In this document: in pieces, positions 45,042-55,500 of the stretch
How positions within the stretch are numbered: the first letter of the stretch is position 1
How the letters are laid out: every line of letters starts with the position of its first letter
Source: Methylomicrobium sp. wino1
GTDB taxonomy: Bacteria; Pseudomonadota; Gammaproteobacteria; Methylococcales; Methylomonadaceae
DNA: 64,000 bases
Direction of reading: 5' to 3'
Assembly: GCF_003932755.1 (NCBI RefSeq)
Contig: NZ_CP024202.1
Location: 2,046,001-2,110,000, forward strand
Position numbers and translations under genes: made by a program
The notes under the pieces: generated by a model
Database searches by the model: none
What the model was told of the DNA's origin: nothing
The model's input: the letters and a program-made list of their open reading frames with translations, nothing else

Positions 45042-47072
45042 ATGGATAACAATACCGCTTCAGCAAACGAAGATTTGCTTGGCTATCCCGCCGGGATTGC
45101 TAAGGCGGCGCGCGCGGTTTTAAAAAAGGAAGTTAGGCATTTGCAGTTGATTCCGGCTGCTGCGATCAAATTACTTAAACTGACCAATGATGAAAACACC
45201 CGGGTAAAAGATTTATCGAAGGTGATCGAGACGGAGCCGGCGTTGGCGGCTAAAGTACTAAGGATCGTTAATTCGGCGGCATTTTGTCTGCCTAAAAAAA
45301 TCACTTCGATCAAACATGCGGTCAATATGCTGGGGTTTTCAGCCGTTAGGCAGGCCGCTTTGGATCAGTTATTTTATAATCGGTTAATCCGGCATAAATC
45401 TAAGCAATCGTTCAATCAGATGTTTTTTTGGCAGCATTGTTTGTTTGTCGCATCGATGAGTAAGGCGATTGCCGTAACCTTGAAACATCCCGATCCGGAT
45501 ATGATATACACAGGCGGTTTATTGCACGATGTCGGCAAAGTCGTGTTGGAAAGTTATGGACGTGTGTCGTATAGCGATTATTTAACGGCATACGATAAAA
45601 GCGATAGATCGTTGATGGAAAGCGAGAAAACTTTTTTTGGCTTAACGCATACCGAAATCGGTTTGGTTTTCTGCGCGACTTGGAATTTACCGCCTGCGAT
45701 TACCGCAATGATCGGCTTTCATCACGAAATGCCCCCCGCCGATTCCCCGTATACTCAATTTAAAACCGAGACCGCGATTATTTCGTTTGCCAATTATATT
45801 GCTTGGGTTCAAGGAGTAGGGTCCAGCGAAAAAATTTGTAGTCCGGATTTACAAGAAGAAGTCTTAAAAATTATCGATATCGATAAGTTAAATTTGGAGC
45901 AGTTACTTGAACATGTCGATCGGGAAATGGCCAATACCCGGGAGTTTTACGGTATTTCATTTCCGAATATTCATAAACTGAGAGCGACATTGGTACAGGC
46001 GACGATTAAACTAAGCGTCATCGGCAACAAAACTCGGAATGAAAAATCGAATGGAGGCAATGCTGGGGTGGCCTCGAACGGTTCAATTTTAACGATCCCT
46101 CACCGGAGTCTCGATCCGGAAGAATTTTTACCTTGGACTTTAGAGGCGATTCAAAGCGATTTCGGTTTCGATCGAGTTATTATGCTGAATATCGATCCGA
46201 AACGCCGAGGCTTGATTGCCGCGCATTGGTGGCCGGAGTCGATTCTTGAAGACGAATTGCAACCGTTTGAAATTCCAATCGGTGAAGTCACCGGTAAGCT
46301 ATTGGACTGTTTACGCAATAAAAAACCGGTCTTGATAAGAAAGGAAGATAATCTCGATCGGCAAATGCTTCATAGGATCAATGTCGACGAGTTTATCGCA
46401 CTGCCTGTCTTGCGGCATAACAAGTTGGTCGGTGTTCTCTATGCCGATAATTCGTTGAGCGATCGAGGAATGGATGAAAAAGTTCTCGGTGAAATGTTGC
46501 CGATCGTTAATGAACTGGGTATCGCGTTGATGAATGCTAAGCAGTATACCCTAGCTAGAAAGGAGTCTCAGATCGACCCGTTGACGCAATTATTTAACAA
46601 GCGTGTAATAAACGAGTTTTTGGCGCGTCTTTTCGAGAGCGAACCGCAGGTATTAACCAAAATCGCGGTAGGATTTATCGATGTGGACCGGTTTAAGCAC
46701 TTTAATGATGTCTGCGGTCATCAGGCGGGTGACGATGTTTTGAAGATCGTCGCGGATATCTTACGGAGCATGACGCGCCCAGGCGATTTGATCGGCCGCT
46801 ACGGCGGCGAAGAATTTTTATTTGTGTTGCGTAATACCGATCAAGCCGGCGCATTGGGTTACGCCGAGAGAATACGAGGTGAAATCGAGCGGCGCGGCAA
46901 AGTAATGAGCGAGCGGTTTCATGATCATGAACTGACGGTCAGTGTTGGATTGGCCGTGTATTCGTCGGAGTATAAAAGCTATCCTGCGATGATCGAAGCG
47001 GCCGATAAAGCTATGTATCGAGCCAAGCATAGCGGACGTAATCGGGTGGTTATTTATCAGGAATCTGTATGA
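45042..47072 (+). CDS. HDOD-GAF-GGDEF signalling protein (diguanylate cyclase)
   Basis: 676 residues. HDOD domain about 30-230 (LQLIPAAAIKLLKLTNDE, EPALAAKVLRIVNSAAFCLP, and GGLLHDVGKVV with HD). GAF-like region about 350-510 (FIALPVLRHNKLVGVLYADN). GGDEF domain about 515-676: FIDVDRFKHFNDVCGHQAGD, inhibitory-site RPGD five residues before the active-site GGEEF at about 588. It should synthesise cyclic di-GMP with product inhibition. No membrane segment. Possibly co-transcribed with the next gene (about 70 bp). Confidence 0.9.
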   Translation: MDNNTASANEDLLGYPAGIAKAARAVLKKEVRHLQLIPAAAIKLLKLTNDENTRVKDLSKVIETEPALAAKVLRIVNSAAFCLPKKITSIKHAVNMLGFSAVRQAALDQLFYNRLIRHKSKQSFNQMFFWQHCLFVASMSKAIAVTLKHPDPDMIYTGGLLHDVGKVVLESYGRVSYSDYLTAYDKSDRSLMESEKTFFGLTHTEIGLVFCATWNLPPAITAMIGFHHEMPPADSPYTQFKTETAIISFANYIAWVQGVGSSEKICSPDLQEEVLKIIDIDKLNLEQLLEHVDREMANTREFYGISFPNIHKLRATLVQATIKLSVIGNKTRNEKSNGGNAGVASNGSILTIPHRSLDPEEFLPWTLEAIQSDFGFDRVIMLNIDPKRRGLIAAHWWPESILEDELQPFEIPIGEVTGKLLDCLRNKKPVLIRKEDNLDRQMLHRINVDEFIALPVLRHNKLVGVLYADNSLSDRGMDEKVLGEMLPIVNELGIALMNAKQYTLARKESQIDPLTQLFNKRVINEFLARLFESEPQVLTKIAVGFIDVDRFKHFNDVCGHQAGDDVLKIVADILRSMTRPGDLIGRYGGEEFLFVLRNTDQAGALGYAERIRGEIERRGKVMSERFHDHELTVSVGLAVYSSEYKSYPAMIEAADKAMYRAKHSGRNRVVIYQESV

Positions 47073-47141
47073 GTAATCGATATGGTGTTCAAAAAATGAA
47101 TGATTGTGAGTTTTTTCGCAATTTTCGAAGGATGCTTGATG

Positions 47142-47909
47142 ATGCCAAATAATCTCGACTACCGGGCTTCGATATTGATAGCCATCGCGTTGATTTTTGT
47201 GATCTTGATGTTTTTTTTTCCGGCAATTCCCCAAGATCGGTTTTATCATGAGTTTGCCGATCAAAGAGAAATGCTCGGTATTAAACATTTTTTCAATGCG
47301 GCGTCCAACTTGTTTTTTATCTTGGTAGGGTTGGTCGGTGTCAAGACTCTTTTTTCCGTTGATCGTTCTAAAATCGTCGATGTCATTTTACCGTCTTACA
47401 TACTGTTTTTTAGCAGCGTAGCCTTGGTGGGAATTGGTTCGGTTTATTATCACCTGGACCCGAATAATCGCACGTTGATTTGGGATAGACTGCCGATGGC
47501 CATGGCCTTTATGTCTTTTTTTTCGGTGATTGTCGGCGAGTATATTTCTGAAAAGGTCGCGTCGAAATTACTGTATCCGCTACTGTTAACCGGGTTGACT
47601 TCCGTTCTTTACTGGCATTATAGCGAGTTGCAAGGCTGTGGCGATTTACGTTTATACGGACTAGTTCAATTCTTGCCGTTACTGTTGCTGCCGTTGATAT
47701 TAGTGATGTATAAACCCCGTTTTACCCATGGGTGGGCCTATTGGATTTTTTTCGGCTTGTATGGGCTGGCGAAGGTTTTTGAAGTTGCGGATAGTCCTGT
47801 CTACCATAGGTTATATGGTATTAGTGGGCATACTCTTAAACATTTACTCGCGGCATTAGGGTGTTATGTTTTTCTTCGGCAAATCGCAGAAAGGCAACGG
47901 TTGTTTTAA
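47142..47909 (+). CDS. Ceramidase-like membrane protein (CREST superfamily)
   Basis: 255 residues with about seven hydrophobic segments. Motifs fitting the alkaline ceramidase/CREST group: VGIGSVYYHLDPNNRTLIWD (Ser, His, Asp) and SGHTLKHLLAALG (two His). These residues form the zinc site of the family. Substrate unknown; bacterial members may act on acyl amides. Start chosen at ATG 47142 after GAAGGA; ATG 47139 is equally possible. Confidence 0.75.
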   Translation: MPNNLDYRASILIAIALIFVILMFFFPAIPQDRFYHEFADQREMLGIKHFFNAASNLFFILVGLVGVKTLFSVDRSKIVDVILPSYILFFSSVALVGIGSVYYHLDPNNRTLIWDRLPMAMAFMSFFSVIVGEYISEKVASKLLYPLLLTGLTSVLYWHYSELQGCGDLRLYGLVQFLPLLLLPLILVMYKPRFTHGWAYWIFFGLYGLAKVFEVADSPVYHRLYGISGHTLKHLLAALGCYVFLRQIAERQRLF

Positions 47910-48272
47910 TGAACTTGGGCTAAGCACACTATTAGGGGTTGGAATCTGAGGTATGCCCACAAAACGCTCGTTCCCATGCTCTGCGTGGGAATGCCGCTTT
48001 AGACGCTCTGCGTCGACTGCGGCGGGCAATTGGATTAAGAAACTGTAGAGAATGTATCGTTGCTCTTGTCGGGATTATCGACCTCTGAGGACGCAGAGCG
48101 TAGGAACGATGAAAAAATCAATATATCTATCAACTTTTAGCCATAGCAAATCGTTTTATTTGGCTATTTCGTTGGGATACCTCAGGGTTGGAATAAAATT
48201 TTTAACTCTTAATTTGAATTTAAGGAACATATAATGGAAATCCGTATCGAGTTTTTCTGCCAGGTAACCTAG
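47910..48272. repeat. Intergenic type D palindrome
   Basis: At 47972-48112: CGTTCCCATGCTCTGCGTGG ... AGACGCTCTGCGTC ... GGACGCAGAGCGTAGGAACG. A 12-codon frame (48235-48273) with AAGGA upstream stops on the mltB ATG (TAGATG) and may be a leader peptide, weakly supported. Confidence 0.55.
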
Positions 48273-49406
48273 ATGTATAAAAAACTAGCCGTCGTTATTT
48301 TAATGCTAACCGGATGTTCCTCAACAGCTCAGCAGCACCCGCCGTTTCAAAAAGCTGCCGATAAGTCGTCCGCTCCAGTATTGAATAGACAGGTCTCGAA
48401 ATCCGTGCCGCCAAAACAAATTGGGCCCTATCGTGCCTCGTCAATTTCCGGAGAATATGGGGGGTATGTTGACTTGCAACGCTTTATCGATAACATGGTT
48501 TTAAAACACGGCTTCAGCCGCGACTATTTAAACGGCTTATTTTCACAGGCTAAACGAAAACAATGGACCTTGGACTACTTACATAAATCGGATCAAGCCG
48601 CAAAAACGAGGGCGAAGCCGGCGCCAGGTGGTTGGACGCGTTATCGCGCGAAATTTTTGGACAAACTCCATATCAACAGTGGTGTTTCATTTTGGATGAA
48701 ACATAGCGAGACTTTACGACGTGCGGAAGATAAATACGGCGTTCCGGCAGAATATATTCTAGGTATTCTAGGCGTTGAAACATCTTATGGCGGTTATATC
48801 GGCAATCACCGTATCATCGATGCATTGACGACATTAGCGTTCGATTATAAGCGGCGCGGCGACTATTTTCGTGGCGAACTCGAAAACTTTCTGATCATGG
48901 CTGGCAAGGAAGGTTTCGATCCGTCCAAGCCGGTCGGTTCGTTTGCCGGCGCGATGGGCTTGGGGCAATTCATGCCGACCAGTTTTCTAAAATGGGCTGT
49001 CGATTTTAACGGGAATGGTCGCAAGGATTTATGGAGCCCTGAAGATGCTATCGGCAGCGTGGCCAATTATTTCGCTCAACACGGTTGGCAATCGGGGCAG
49101 CCGGTTGTGACACCCGCAAAACTCAACGGTGCGCAAGCTCATGCGCTTGAAACCGGAGTCAATCATCAATATACGTTGCCTCAATTCAAGCAAGCAGGAG
49201 TCATTCCGGCGCGCCATTGCCAATGCGAGGGTCCGCTTCATTTAGTATTGCTGAGAAAATCCATTGGCGATGACTATTGGATTGGTCATCCCAACTTCTA
49301 TGTCATAACTCGCTATAACCAAAGTTCTTATTATGCGATGGCGGTTCACGATTTGGCGATGGCGATCAAATCGCGTTACCGGAAAACGCAAATGGTTTCC
49401 CGATGA
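48273..49406 (+). CDS. mltB: Membrane-bound lytic murein transglycosylase B
   Basis: Cleaves the MurNAc-GlcNAc bond of peptidoglycan with 1,6-anhydro product. 377 residues; lipoprotein signal MYKKLAVVILMLTGCSS with LTGC lipobox. SLT domain with catalytic Glu in GILGVETSYGGYIGN, then FAGAMGLGQFMPTSFLKWAV and DLWSPEDAIGSVANYF, the MltB family signatures. Outer-membrane anchored. Confidence 0.94.
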   Translation: MYKKLAVVILMLTGCSSTAQQHPPFQKAADKSSAPVLNRQVSKSVPPKQIGPYRASSISGEYGGYVDLQRFIDNMVLKHGFSRDYLNGLFSQAKRKQWTLDYLHKSDQAAKTRAKPAPGGWTRYRAKFLDKLHINSGVSFWMKHSETLRRAEDKYGVPAEYILGILGVETSYGGYIGNHRIIDALTTLAFDYKRRGDYFRGELENFLIMAGKEGFDPSKPVGSFAGAMGLGQFMPTSFLKWAVDFNGNGRKDLWSPEDAIGSVANYFAQHGWQSGQPVVTPAKLNGAQAHALETGVNHQYTLPQFKQAGVIPARHCQCEGPLHLVLLRKSIGDDYWIGHPNFYVITRYNQSSYYAMAVHDLAMAIKSRYRKTQMVSR

Positions 49407-49428
49407 TTGGCAAATGAGTCGTTGGTAG

Positions 49429-50253
49429 GTGAATAGGCTGAAATATTGGTTGGTATTCATGAGCGGCTTCTGGAGCTTTGCTTGTGGTGCAACCGATATC
49501 GCCCGCGAGGCTGATTATGCTGCTCGAATTACCAAAACTTTGAGTGTCGGCGAAATCGTTTGGCTACAAGCGAATAAGCGCAAATTCTTAAGTATCTATA
49601 CGGAGACCGAATATCCTGACATTAAAGAAGCGGCAATTATATTGCACGATAAAGGCGCGCATCCGGACAGAAAGCCATTGATTTATGACCTCAGAACCGA
49701 ATTACCGAAACATCGTTGGTCGACATTAGCGCTACAAATGCCGTTAAGAGAGACGGGGGCCGAGGCTGAAGATTATTTTGACTTGTTTGTCGAAGCAACG
49801 GCACGTATGCGTGCGGCGGTAAGTTTTTTGGAAGCAAAGGAATACGAAAATATCGTGATCGTCGGTCATGGTATGGGGGCATTGATGGCTTTGCAGGCTC
49901 AAAACGCTTTGCAAGACGATATTAAAGCATCGGTGATAATCGATGTTCCGGTAACTCGTAATACAGCCGCTAGAACAATGGAATGGATTAGGGAGGCCGA
50001 ACTTCCGTTACTCGATCTATTGGTTAGTCGAAAGATACCGAATATGGCCGTTAGCTCTGCGAAAAGGCGTTTGGCGGCTAAAGACAATACGCATTACCGG
50101 CAAGTTAGCATTAACGATGATGAAGCCATGATGGTCAAGCGAGTATATAGTTGGCTAAGGCGCACAATGGAAACGCTTGCATCAGCCGAGAATGGCGACG
50201 AAGCTGCCGAAAAAGAATCTGCTAAAAACGAAGCCGATGCTCAAGGCAATTGA
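49429..50253 (+). CDS. DUF3530-family protein (alpha/beta-hydrolase-like)
   Basis: 274 residues from a GTG start that opens a signal peptide (MNRLKYWLVFMSGFWSFACG). The body matches DUF3530: AAIILHDKGAHPD, RWSTLALQMPL, and IVIVGHGMGALMALQAQN, a G-H-G-M-G nucleophile-elbow-like motif lacking Ser. The C-terminal 30 residues are Glu/Ala/Asn-rich. Periplasmic, unknown role. It lies 22 bp after mltB and may be co-transcribed. Confidence 0.75.
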   Translation: MNRLKYWLVFMSGFWSFACGATDIAREADYAARITKTLSVGEIVWLQANKRKFLSIYTETEYPDIKEAAIILHDKGAHPDRKPLIYDLRTELPKHRWSTLALQMPLRETGAEAEDYFDLFVEATARMRAAVSFLEAKEYENIVIVGHGMGALMALQAQNALQDDIKASVIIDVPVTRNTAARTMEWIREAELPLLDLLVSRKIPNMAVSSAKRRLAAKDNTHYRQVSINDDEAMMVKRVYSWLRRTMETLASAENGDEAAEKESAKNEADAQGN

Positions 50254-50410
50254 ACCGCTTGGCAAGCCGTCCATGGCTGTGGATGCCTATTTTAGAGGCA
50301 TGTGGGAAGGGCTTGAAAGTTTAAAGTTAAGCGCTTCGATCAGGTTAATTAGCCAAAAATCATTATTTTCGGCTAATACAGATTTGTTGCGCCATAGGCC
50401 AAACAAAAAG

Positions 50411-50527
50411 CTACATCAATTGAATGGCAACCAATACAGTGACGGAAACAAGCTGTAACACCACCATCTTGATCAAACCGCTTCGGTCTTCGCTTTTTGT
50501 CATTTGTCGAACGGCAACTTTTTTCAT
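50411..50527 (-). CDS. Small membrane protein
   Basis: 38 residues, MKKVAVRQMTKSEDRSGLIK and a hydrophobic helix MVVLQLVSVTVLVAIQLM. Preceded by CAAGGGGATTATC, a strong ribosome-binding site. Looks like a single-span small protein; no family recognised. Confidence 0.55.
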   Translation of the reverse strand: MKKVAVRQMTKSEDRSGLIKMVVLQLVSVTVLVAIQLM

Positions 50528-50839
50528 GATAATCCCCTTGAACAAGAGTAAATCGAAAATAACATGACCCTTTGAAAAGGAATCTAAAAGAGATTACCTC
50601 GTAATCCCACAATTCCAAATTCAATTTGAATTATGCAATATCACTGCCAGTTTTATAAATATGATGCAAGGCTGTGGGTTGGCGATTTATGTCTTATTGT
50701 AACGGCCTGATCGCAACATTGATTGGGAATGCCGAGTAAGTAAGTTGATCCGAGTTGTCATTTTTTTGCACCATCATAATGCGCTATTTGATAGAAAAGC
50801 GTCAAAAGGGGTGCTTTAACCATCGCGATATTTTTTCTC
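50528..50839. other. Intergenic without recognised feature
   Basis: AT-rich; contains GAGATTACCTCGTAATCCC, a small palindrome near 50591-50609. No gene. Confidence 0.4.
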
Positions 50840-51023
50840 TAACGATCATGAAGAAGCTGTCATCACCCCGGCAAATGAAAGTGCGAGGGGTGGCTAGGGT
50901 ACGATCACTCGCCCGACAGGACGCCGTAAATACGTCCATGTAGTCTCGACGGCGGCTCTCTGCCGCCGACGCCGGTCGGTCTAGCAACCGCACCCTCTTC
51001 GGTTCGCCAACTTTCACCGTAAC
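50840..51023. repeat. Family A2 element
   Basis: TAACGATCATGAAGAAGCTG at one end, GCCAACTTTCACCGTAAC at the other. Core ACGCCGTAAATACGTCC, ATGTAGTCTCGACGGCGGC. Nearly identical, in the reverse direction, to 34997-35182. Confidence 0.87.
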
Positions 51024-51067
51024 AATAAATTCTACTTTCTGAGTAAAAAACTGCCCAATAATCAGTA

Positions 51068-51105
51068 GGTGTGGGGTGTGTTTGATAAGAATGTCGGTGT
51101 GCAAC
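51068..51105. repeat. Family C fragment
   Basis: GTGTGGGGTGTGTTTGATAA followed by GAATGTCGGTGTGCA matches the left interior of the element at 6884 (GGGTGTGGGGTGTGCTTGGC). The rest of the element is missing. Confidence 0.6.
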
Positions 51106-51155
51106 CGAACTCTCTATCCAGGGCAGGGTATTGGAAAGTAATTATTGACAATTCC

Positions 51156-52520
51156 TTAAATCGTTGTCGATGTTTCCGATTTGCGTAGCAGGTCGTGGTA
51201 GAGCCGGATACGGTCGATGTATTTGACCGAATCCTTGCCTGCCGCATAGCCGTATTTCAGGTTTTTGAAATGTCGCCTTTCCGACAGCAGTGGCAATACT
51301 TGTTTGATATCGGCCCAGACATTCGGGTTTTTGCCCATTTTTCTAGCTAGTTCGCGCGCATCGTACAGGTGGGCGATGCCGATATTGTAAGCGGCCATCG
51401 CGAACCAGATGCGGTCTTCCTCGGCGACTTCCTGAGGAATTCTTTTCAGCAGTTGTTGCATGTATTTCGCCCCGCCGCGGATGCTTTGCCTAGGATTGAG
51501 TCGGTCGTTGACGCCCAGCGATTTGGCGGTTCTATTGGTCAGCATCATCAGGCCGCGTACGCCGGTCGGGCTTTCCGCGTCGGGGTTCCATTCCGATTCG
51601 CCGTAAGCCTGGGTTGCCAGTAGCGTCCACGGAATGTTGTAGTCGGCCGCGACTTGTTTGAAATAAGATTTATATTTGGGCAGACGTTTTTTGACGCGTT
51701 GCAAAAAGACCGCTGCGTCATGGTAGTCAAACAATTCGGCATAGCCGTAATAGCGTTCGTTGATCGCTTTTAAAGTTGAGTCGTTTTGTATTCGCGCGAG
51801 CCAACTTTCGATGTATTGCTTGAGGCTTGAGGAATTGTGCGGCAATGCCCAGGCAAGTTTTTCTTCGGACAATGTGTAGGCGTTGATTAGATTAGGATAA
51901 TGTAGGCGGTTGACAGCAACGATGTTCGACTCGACGACCGTGCAATCGACCAAGCCGTTGGAGACTTGTTCAAGAACTTGTTCGGTCGATAGCGTCGTGG
52001 TGTTTTGCCATGACAGTTCGGGATAATGTTGATGGATTTCGGATAGTTTTTCATCGCTACGGCTGTCGGCAATGACCAGTAGCGAATGATTCAGTAGGTC
52101 TTCGTGGGTCTTCGGCAGTTTGCTGCGTTTGTTGCAGACGACCTGTTGTTCGACCGTTTTGTAACTCGGTCCGTACTGGAAATGTTTCGCGCCGTATTCG
52201 CTAGGGGTCAATCCGGCCGCGGCGATATGACCTTCGCCGGCCGCCAGCGCGGCCATGATATCGGAGGTGTTGTCGTAGACCTTGTATTCGACGTCGATAT
52301 TCAACGACTGCGCCAATTGTTGTGTCAGTTCGTATTCGAAGCCTTGTTGCGTGGCGTCGTCATGGTAATACGTCGTCGGCGCGTGACGGGTCAAAACGAT
52401 CAGCTTGCCTTTTTCGCGGATGTCTTCCCAGACGCTAACCGGCTTGCTGGTCAGGTCGGTATCGTGAACCGGCAGTTGGACGAATAGCGGGATGAACAAA
52501 GCGTGTAGCTTCTTTTTCAT
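51156..52520 (-). CDS. mltF: Membrane-bound lytic murein transglycosylase F
   Basis: 454 residues. An N-terminal solute-binding-type domain (GKLIVLTRHAPTTYYHDDAT, DIMAALAAGEGHIAAAGLTP) regulates a C-terminal SLT domain with catalytic Glu in ATQAYGESEWNPDAESPTG, then RGLMMLTNRTAKSLGV and AYNIGIAHLYDAREL. The N-terminus MKKKLHALFIPLFVQLPV is a signal or anchor. Muropeptide binding to the first domain activates the enzyme in Pseudomonas. Next to tamB but separated by about 20 bp. Confidence 0.93.
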   Translation of the reverse strand: MKKKLHALFIPLFVQLPVHDTDLTSKPVSVWEDIREKGKLIVLTRHAPTTYYHDDATQQGFEYELTQQLAQSLNIDVEYKVYDNTSDIMAALAAGEGHIAAAGLTPSEYGAKHFQYGPSYKTVEQQVVCNKRSKLPKTHEDLLNHSLLVIADSRSDEKLSEIHQHYPELSWQNTTTLSTEQVLEQVSNGLVDCTVVESNIVAVNRLHYPNLINAYTLSEEKLAWALPHNSSSLKQYIESWLARIQNDSTLKAINERYYGYAELFDYHDAAVFLQRVKKRLPKYKSYFKQVAADYNIPWTLLATQAYGESEWNPDAESPTGVRGLMMLTNRTAKSLGVNDRLNPRQSIRGGAKYMQQLLKRIPQEVAEEDRIWFAMAAYNIGIAHLYDARELARKMGKNPNVWADIKQVLPLLSERRHFKNLKYGYAAGKDSVKYIDRIRLYHDLLRKSETSTTI

Positions 52521-52541
52521 AACAGTACCTTCAAGTAGTAA

Positions 52542-55500
52542 TCAGTCTTTTTCCAACCGGTATTTCAAATCGATCCTTTGCGACTCCCCGGCTCGGGTCT
52601 GCAGACTAAAATGTTGAGTCAATTTTTGTTCCAAAATGACGGCATAGGTATTGGAAAACAGTCCTAACGAAAAACCCAGATATAAATCGGGATTGATGTA
52701 TTTGCCTAAACGCACGGCGGTATCTTCGAGGCTCTTGGCTTCTTCAACCTCGAACTGGTCGAAGCCTAACTGATTGCTGAGCCACGAAAGTTCTCCGGCT
52801 CCATAGTTAATTGCGGCCTTAGCCAGCATGTTGGCTTGCGATTCGCCGGTGCGTTGTAACGACCGGCCGGTAAGCAGATAGGCGAGTGCATCGGATTCCG
52901 GCATCGGCGGCCGGCTCGATACTTTGGTTTGCGGCGATTTGGCCGGCCCGGTCACGGTCAATACCGCGGTCACGTCTTCGCCGATGGCTTTGCGTGTGGC
53001 TTCGAAGTTTAACCACGGGTTATCCACCGGTCCGTTAAATAAAAACTCCCCTTTTGCGATCGTCAAGTCCTGGCCGTAAGCCTTATATCTCGCATCTTTC
53101 ATCGCGACCCGTCCGAGCATGCGTTGCGTACCGGGCGAGGAAGTATAACGCAGGTTGCCGGTTAGCCGGGTAGCCATGCCGTAGCCGGAGAAGCGCACCT
53201 GTTCGCCGAGCAAGATGCCGATATCGGTTTGCAGATTTAAAACGGTTTTTTCTTTCTCGATAATTTCCCGGCCGATGATGATTTCATCGGCACTGGGCGC
53301 GATCGCGGTTTCCGGTAATTCGACCAGTTTCAACTCGGCGTTATCGACCGTGACGTCGCCGGCGACTCGGATTGCCGCTTCACTTTGTTTGACCGTCAGG
53401 CGCGGTGAGACGCTGATTTCGGCTTCGGGAATTCGGGCTATTTCGAATTCGCTGCCGGTGATCGACAGTTCCGCCGGAAAACCTGTTTCCGGATTCAGCT
53501 CGAAGGCGCCGTCGAGGTAGAGCGAACCTTTACCGGAATCGATGCGTCCGGACAAGGCCAACTGTTCGGGCTGTCCCGGTTGCCCCGACAACCTTAGGTT
53601 GATGTTGTGCGGATGAATGCCGATTTCAGGTACATCGAGTTCGGCATTGCTGAGTTGCAGCAGACCGCTGATTGCCGGTCGTTCGGTGTCGCCGGCAAGG
53701 GTCAGGTCGGCCGTGATCCGGCCTTTGAGGTTTTCGATATCCTGCACGAGTTGATCGACTAGGTTTAAGTCGGCAATCGATGCTTGCAAGTTGCCTGTCA
53801 AAGACTGTGCGTTTGTTGCGGCGAGCGGTGCGGTTTTGACTTGCGCACTGATAAAATCCTCGCCGGTCAAACCGATACGCAACTCGGCATCGAGCCGCTC
53901 GTCGCCGTATTGTGCTTTTAGCCGAGTTTCGGATAAAGCAAAAATAAGTGGCTTTTCGCCGTCTCTGGAAAGTTGCAGCGATCCGTTGGCGACTCCAGCT
54001 TCGGCATCGGCCGTCAGGCGTTCGCCTCGTTTCAGGAAATTGGCGTTGGCATTGAGCGCACCGGCAAGGCTCAAGTTTTCGGGCAACCACGGTTTAGCCG
54101 TGGCCAAATCGATATTGCGTAATTCGGCAGTGGCGCTCAGGCGGCGCTCGATCGAACCGTCAGCGCTAAGGCAGATCGCCGCGTCGGCTTGAACGAGACA
54201 ATTTTGCGGCAGGTTGACACCGAGATCGTCGCCGGCGAAATCCAGCCGAATCGGCCAAGGCCGTTCGAGTTGCCATTGCTTGAGTTGCGCTGGGTCGATG
54301 TCGAGTCTTTCCAGTGTGGCAAGCCAGCGTTGCTTGCTAAAGTTGCCCGTCAGCTCGGTTTGAAGCTGTACGATGTCCGATATCAGCTTCGCGTCGAACC
54401 GGTGAGCGCTCAACGATCCCGAGCCTTGCAGCGTCAATTCATCGATCGTTTGCCCGTCCAGCTCTAAGCCTTGCAGAACTAGGTCGAGTTGCGAGCGTTG
54501 ACCCAAGGCTTCGGCATAGTCGAGATTCAGCGTTAAATGGCTGAATCTAAAATCTTGGTAACTGAGTTTGTTGGCATTCAATTGAGCTTTGACGGCAGGG
54601 TCTAAATAATTGCCGCGTACGGTGCCGCTGCCTTTAATCGAGCCGGAAAGTCCGGGCCAAACCGCCGCGAGATTGGGCGCATCGATCGAAAAATCGAGAT
54701 TGGAGCGGGCTTCGGCCAGAATGCCGTCGACCGTTAGGCGATTAGCGGACGATTGCAGCTGTAGTTTGTCGATTGTCAGGCGCTGCTCGGCGAAAGCGAG
54801 TTTGCCTTGACCTTGAATCGGGCTATCGAAAAGCGTGCCATGCAGTTTTTCGATCGTGAGTATGCCGGTCAATTGTTCTTCGGCAAAGCGTCCGGATGCG
54901 GCGGCTTGAAGATTCAGCGAACCGCTGATGTCGGGCGTAAAATCGCCCGGATCGAGCCGTTGGGCATTCAGGTCCAGCGCGAAATCTATCGCGTCGCGCC
55001 ACGAAACTTGGCCTTTCAGGTCCAACCGTCCTTGTTTCGGACGTAGAGACAATTGATGTATATCGATCGCTTCGGTACTGCCTTGTCCGTTGAAAATTAG
55101 GTCGAACGGCGGCAATTGTTCCATTGCCAGCTTGGTATTCAATTCAATCCGGTAATCGTCCAAGGTTCCGCTCAAGTCGAAACGGCCTTGTTCGGTTTCG
55201 ACCTGGGGCGGGCCTGATAGCGGCCATTGCAGCTTTTTCCAATCGCCGGTTAAATCGACGCTGATCGGTTCGTTCGACCACACAACACGGCCGGCAACGG
55301 TCAAATGGCCTTGTTTGGGCGCCATTTCCAGCCGTTCGAGCGTCAACGAATCGCTATCGCCATAGCCTGCCAATTGCAATTCGAACGATTCCTGCTCGGC
55401 CGACAGTTGTGCGGCCAGATCGATGCGGTAATCATCCACGTTGCCGTCGATCTTGAACTCACCCTTAGGGCTTGCGATATCGGCTTTGCCGTCCAGCGGC

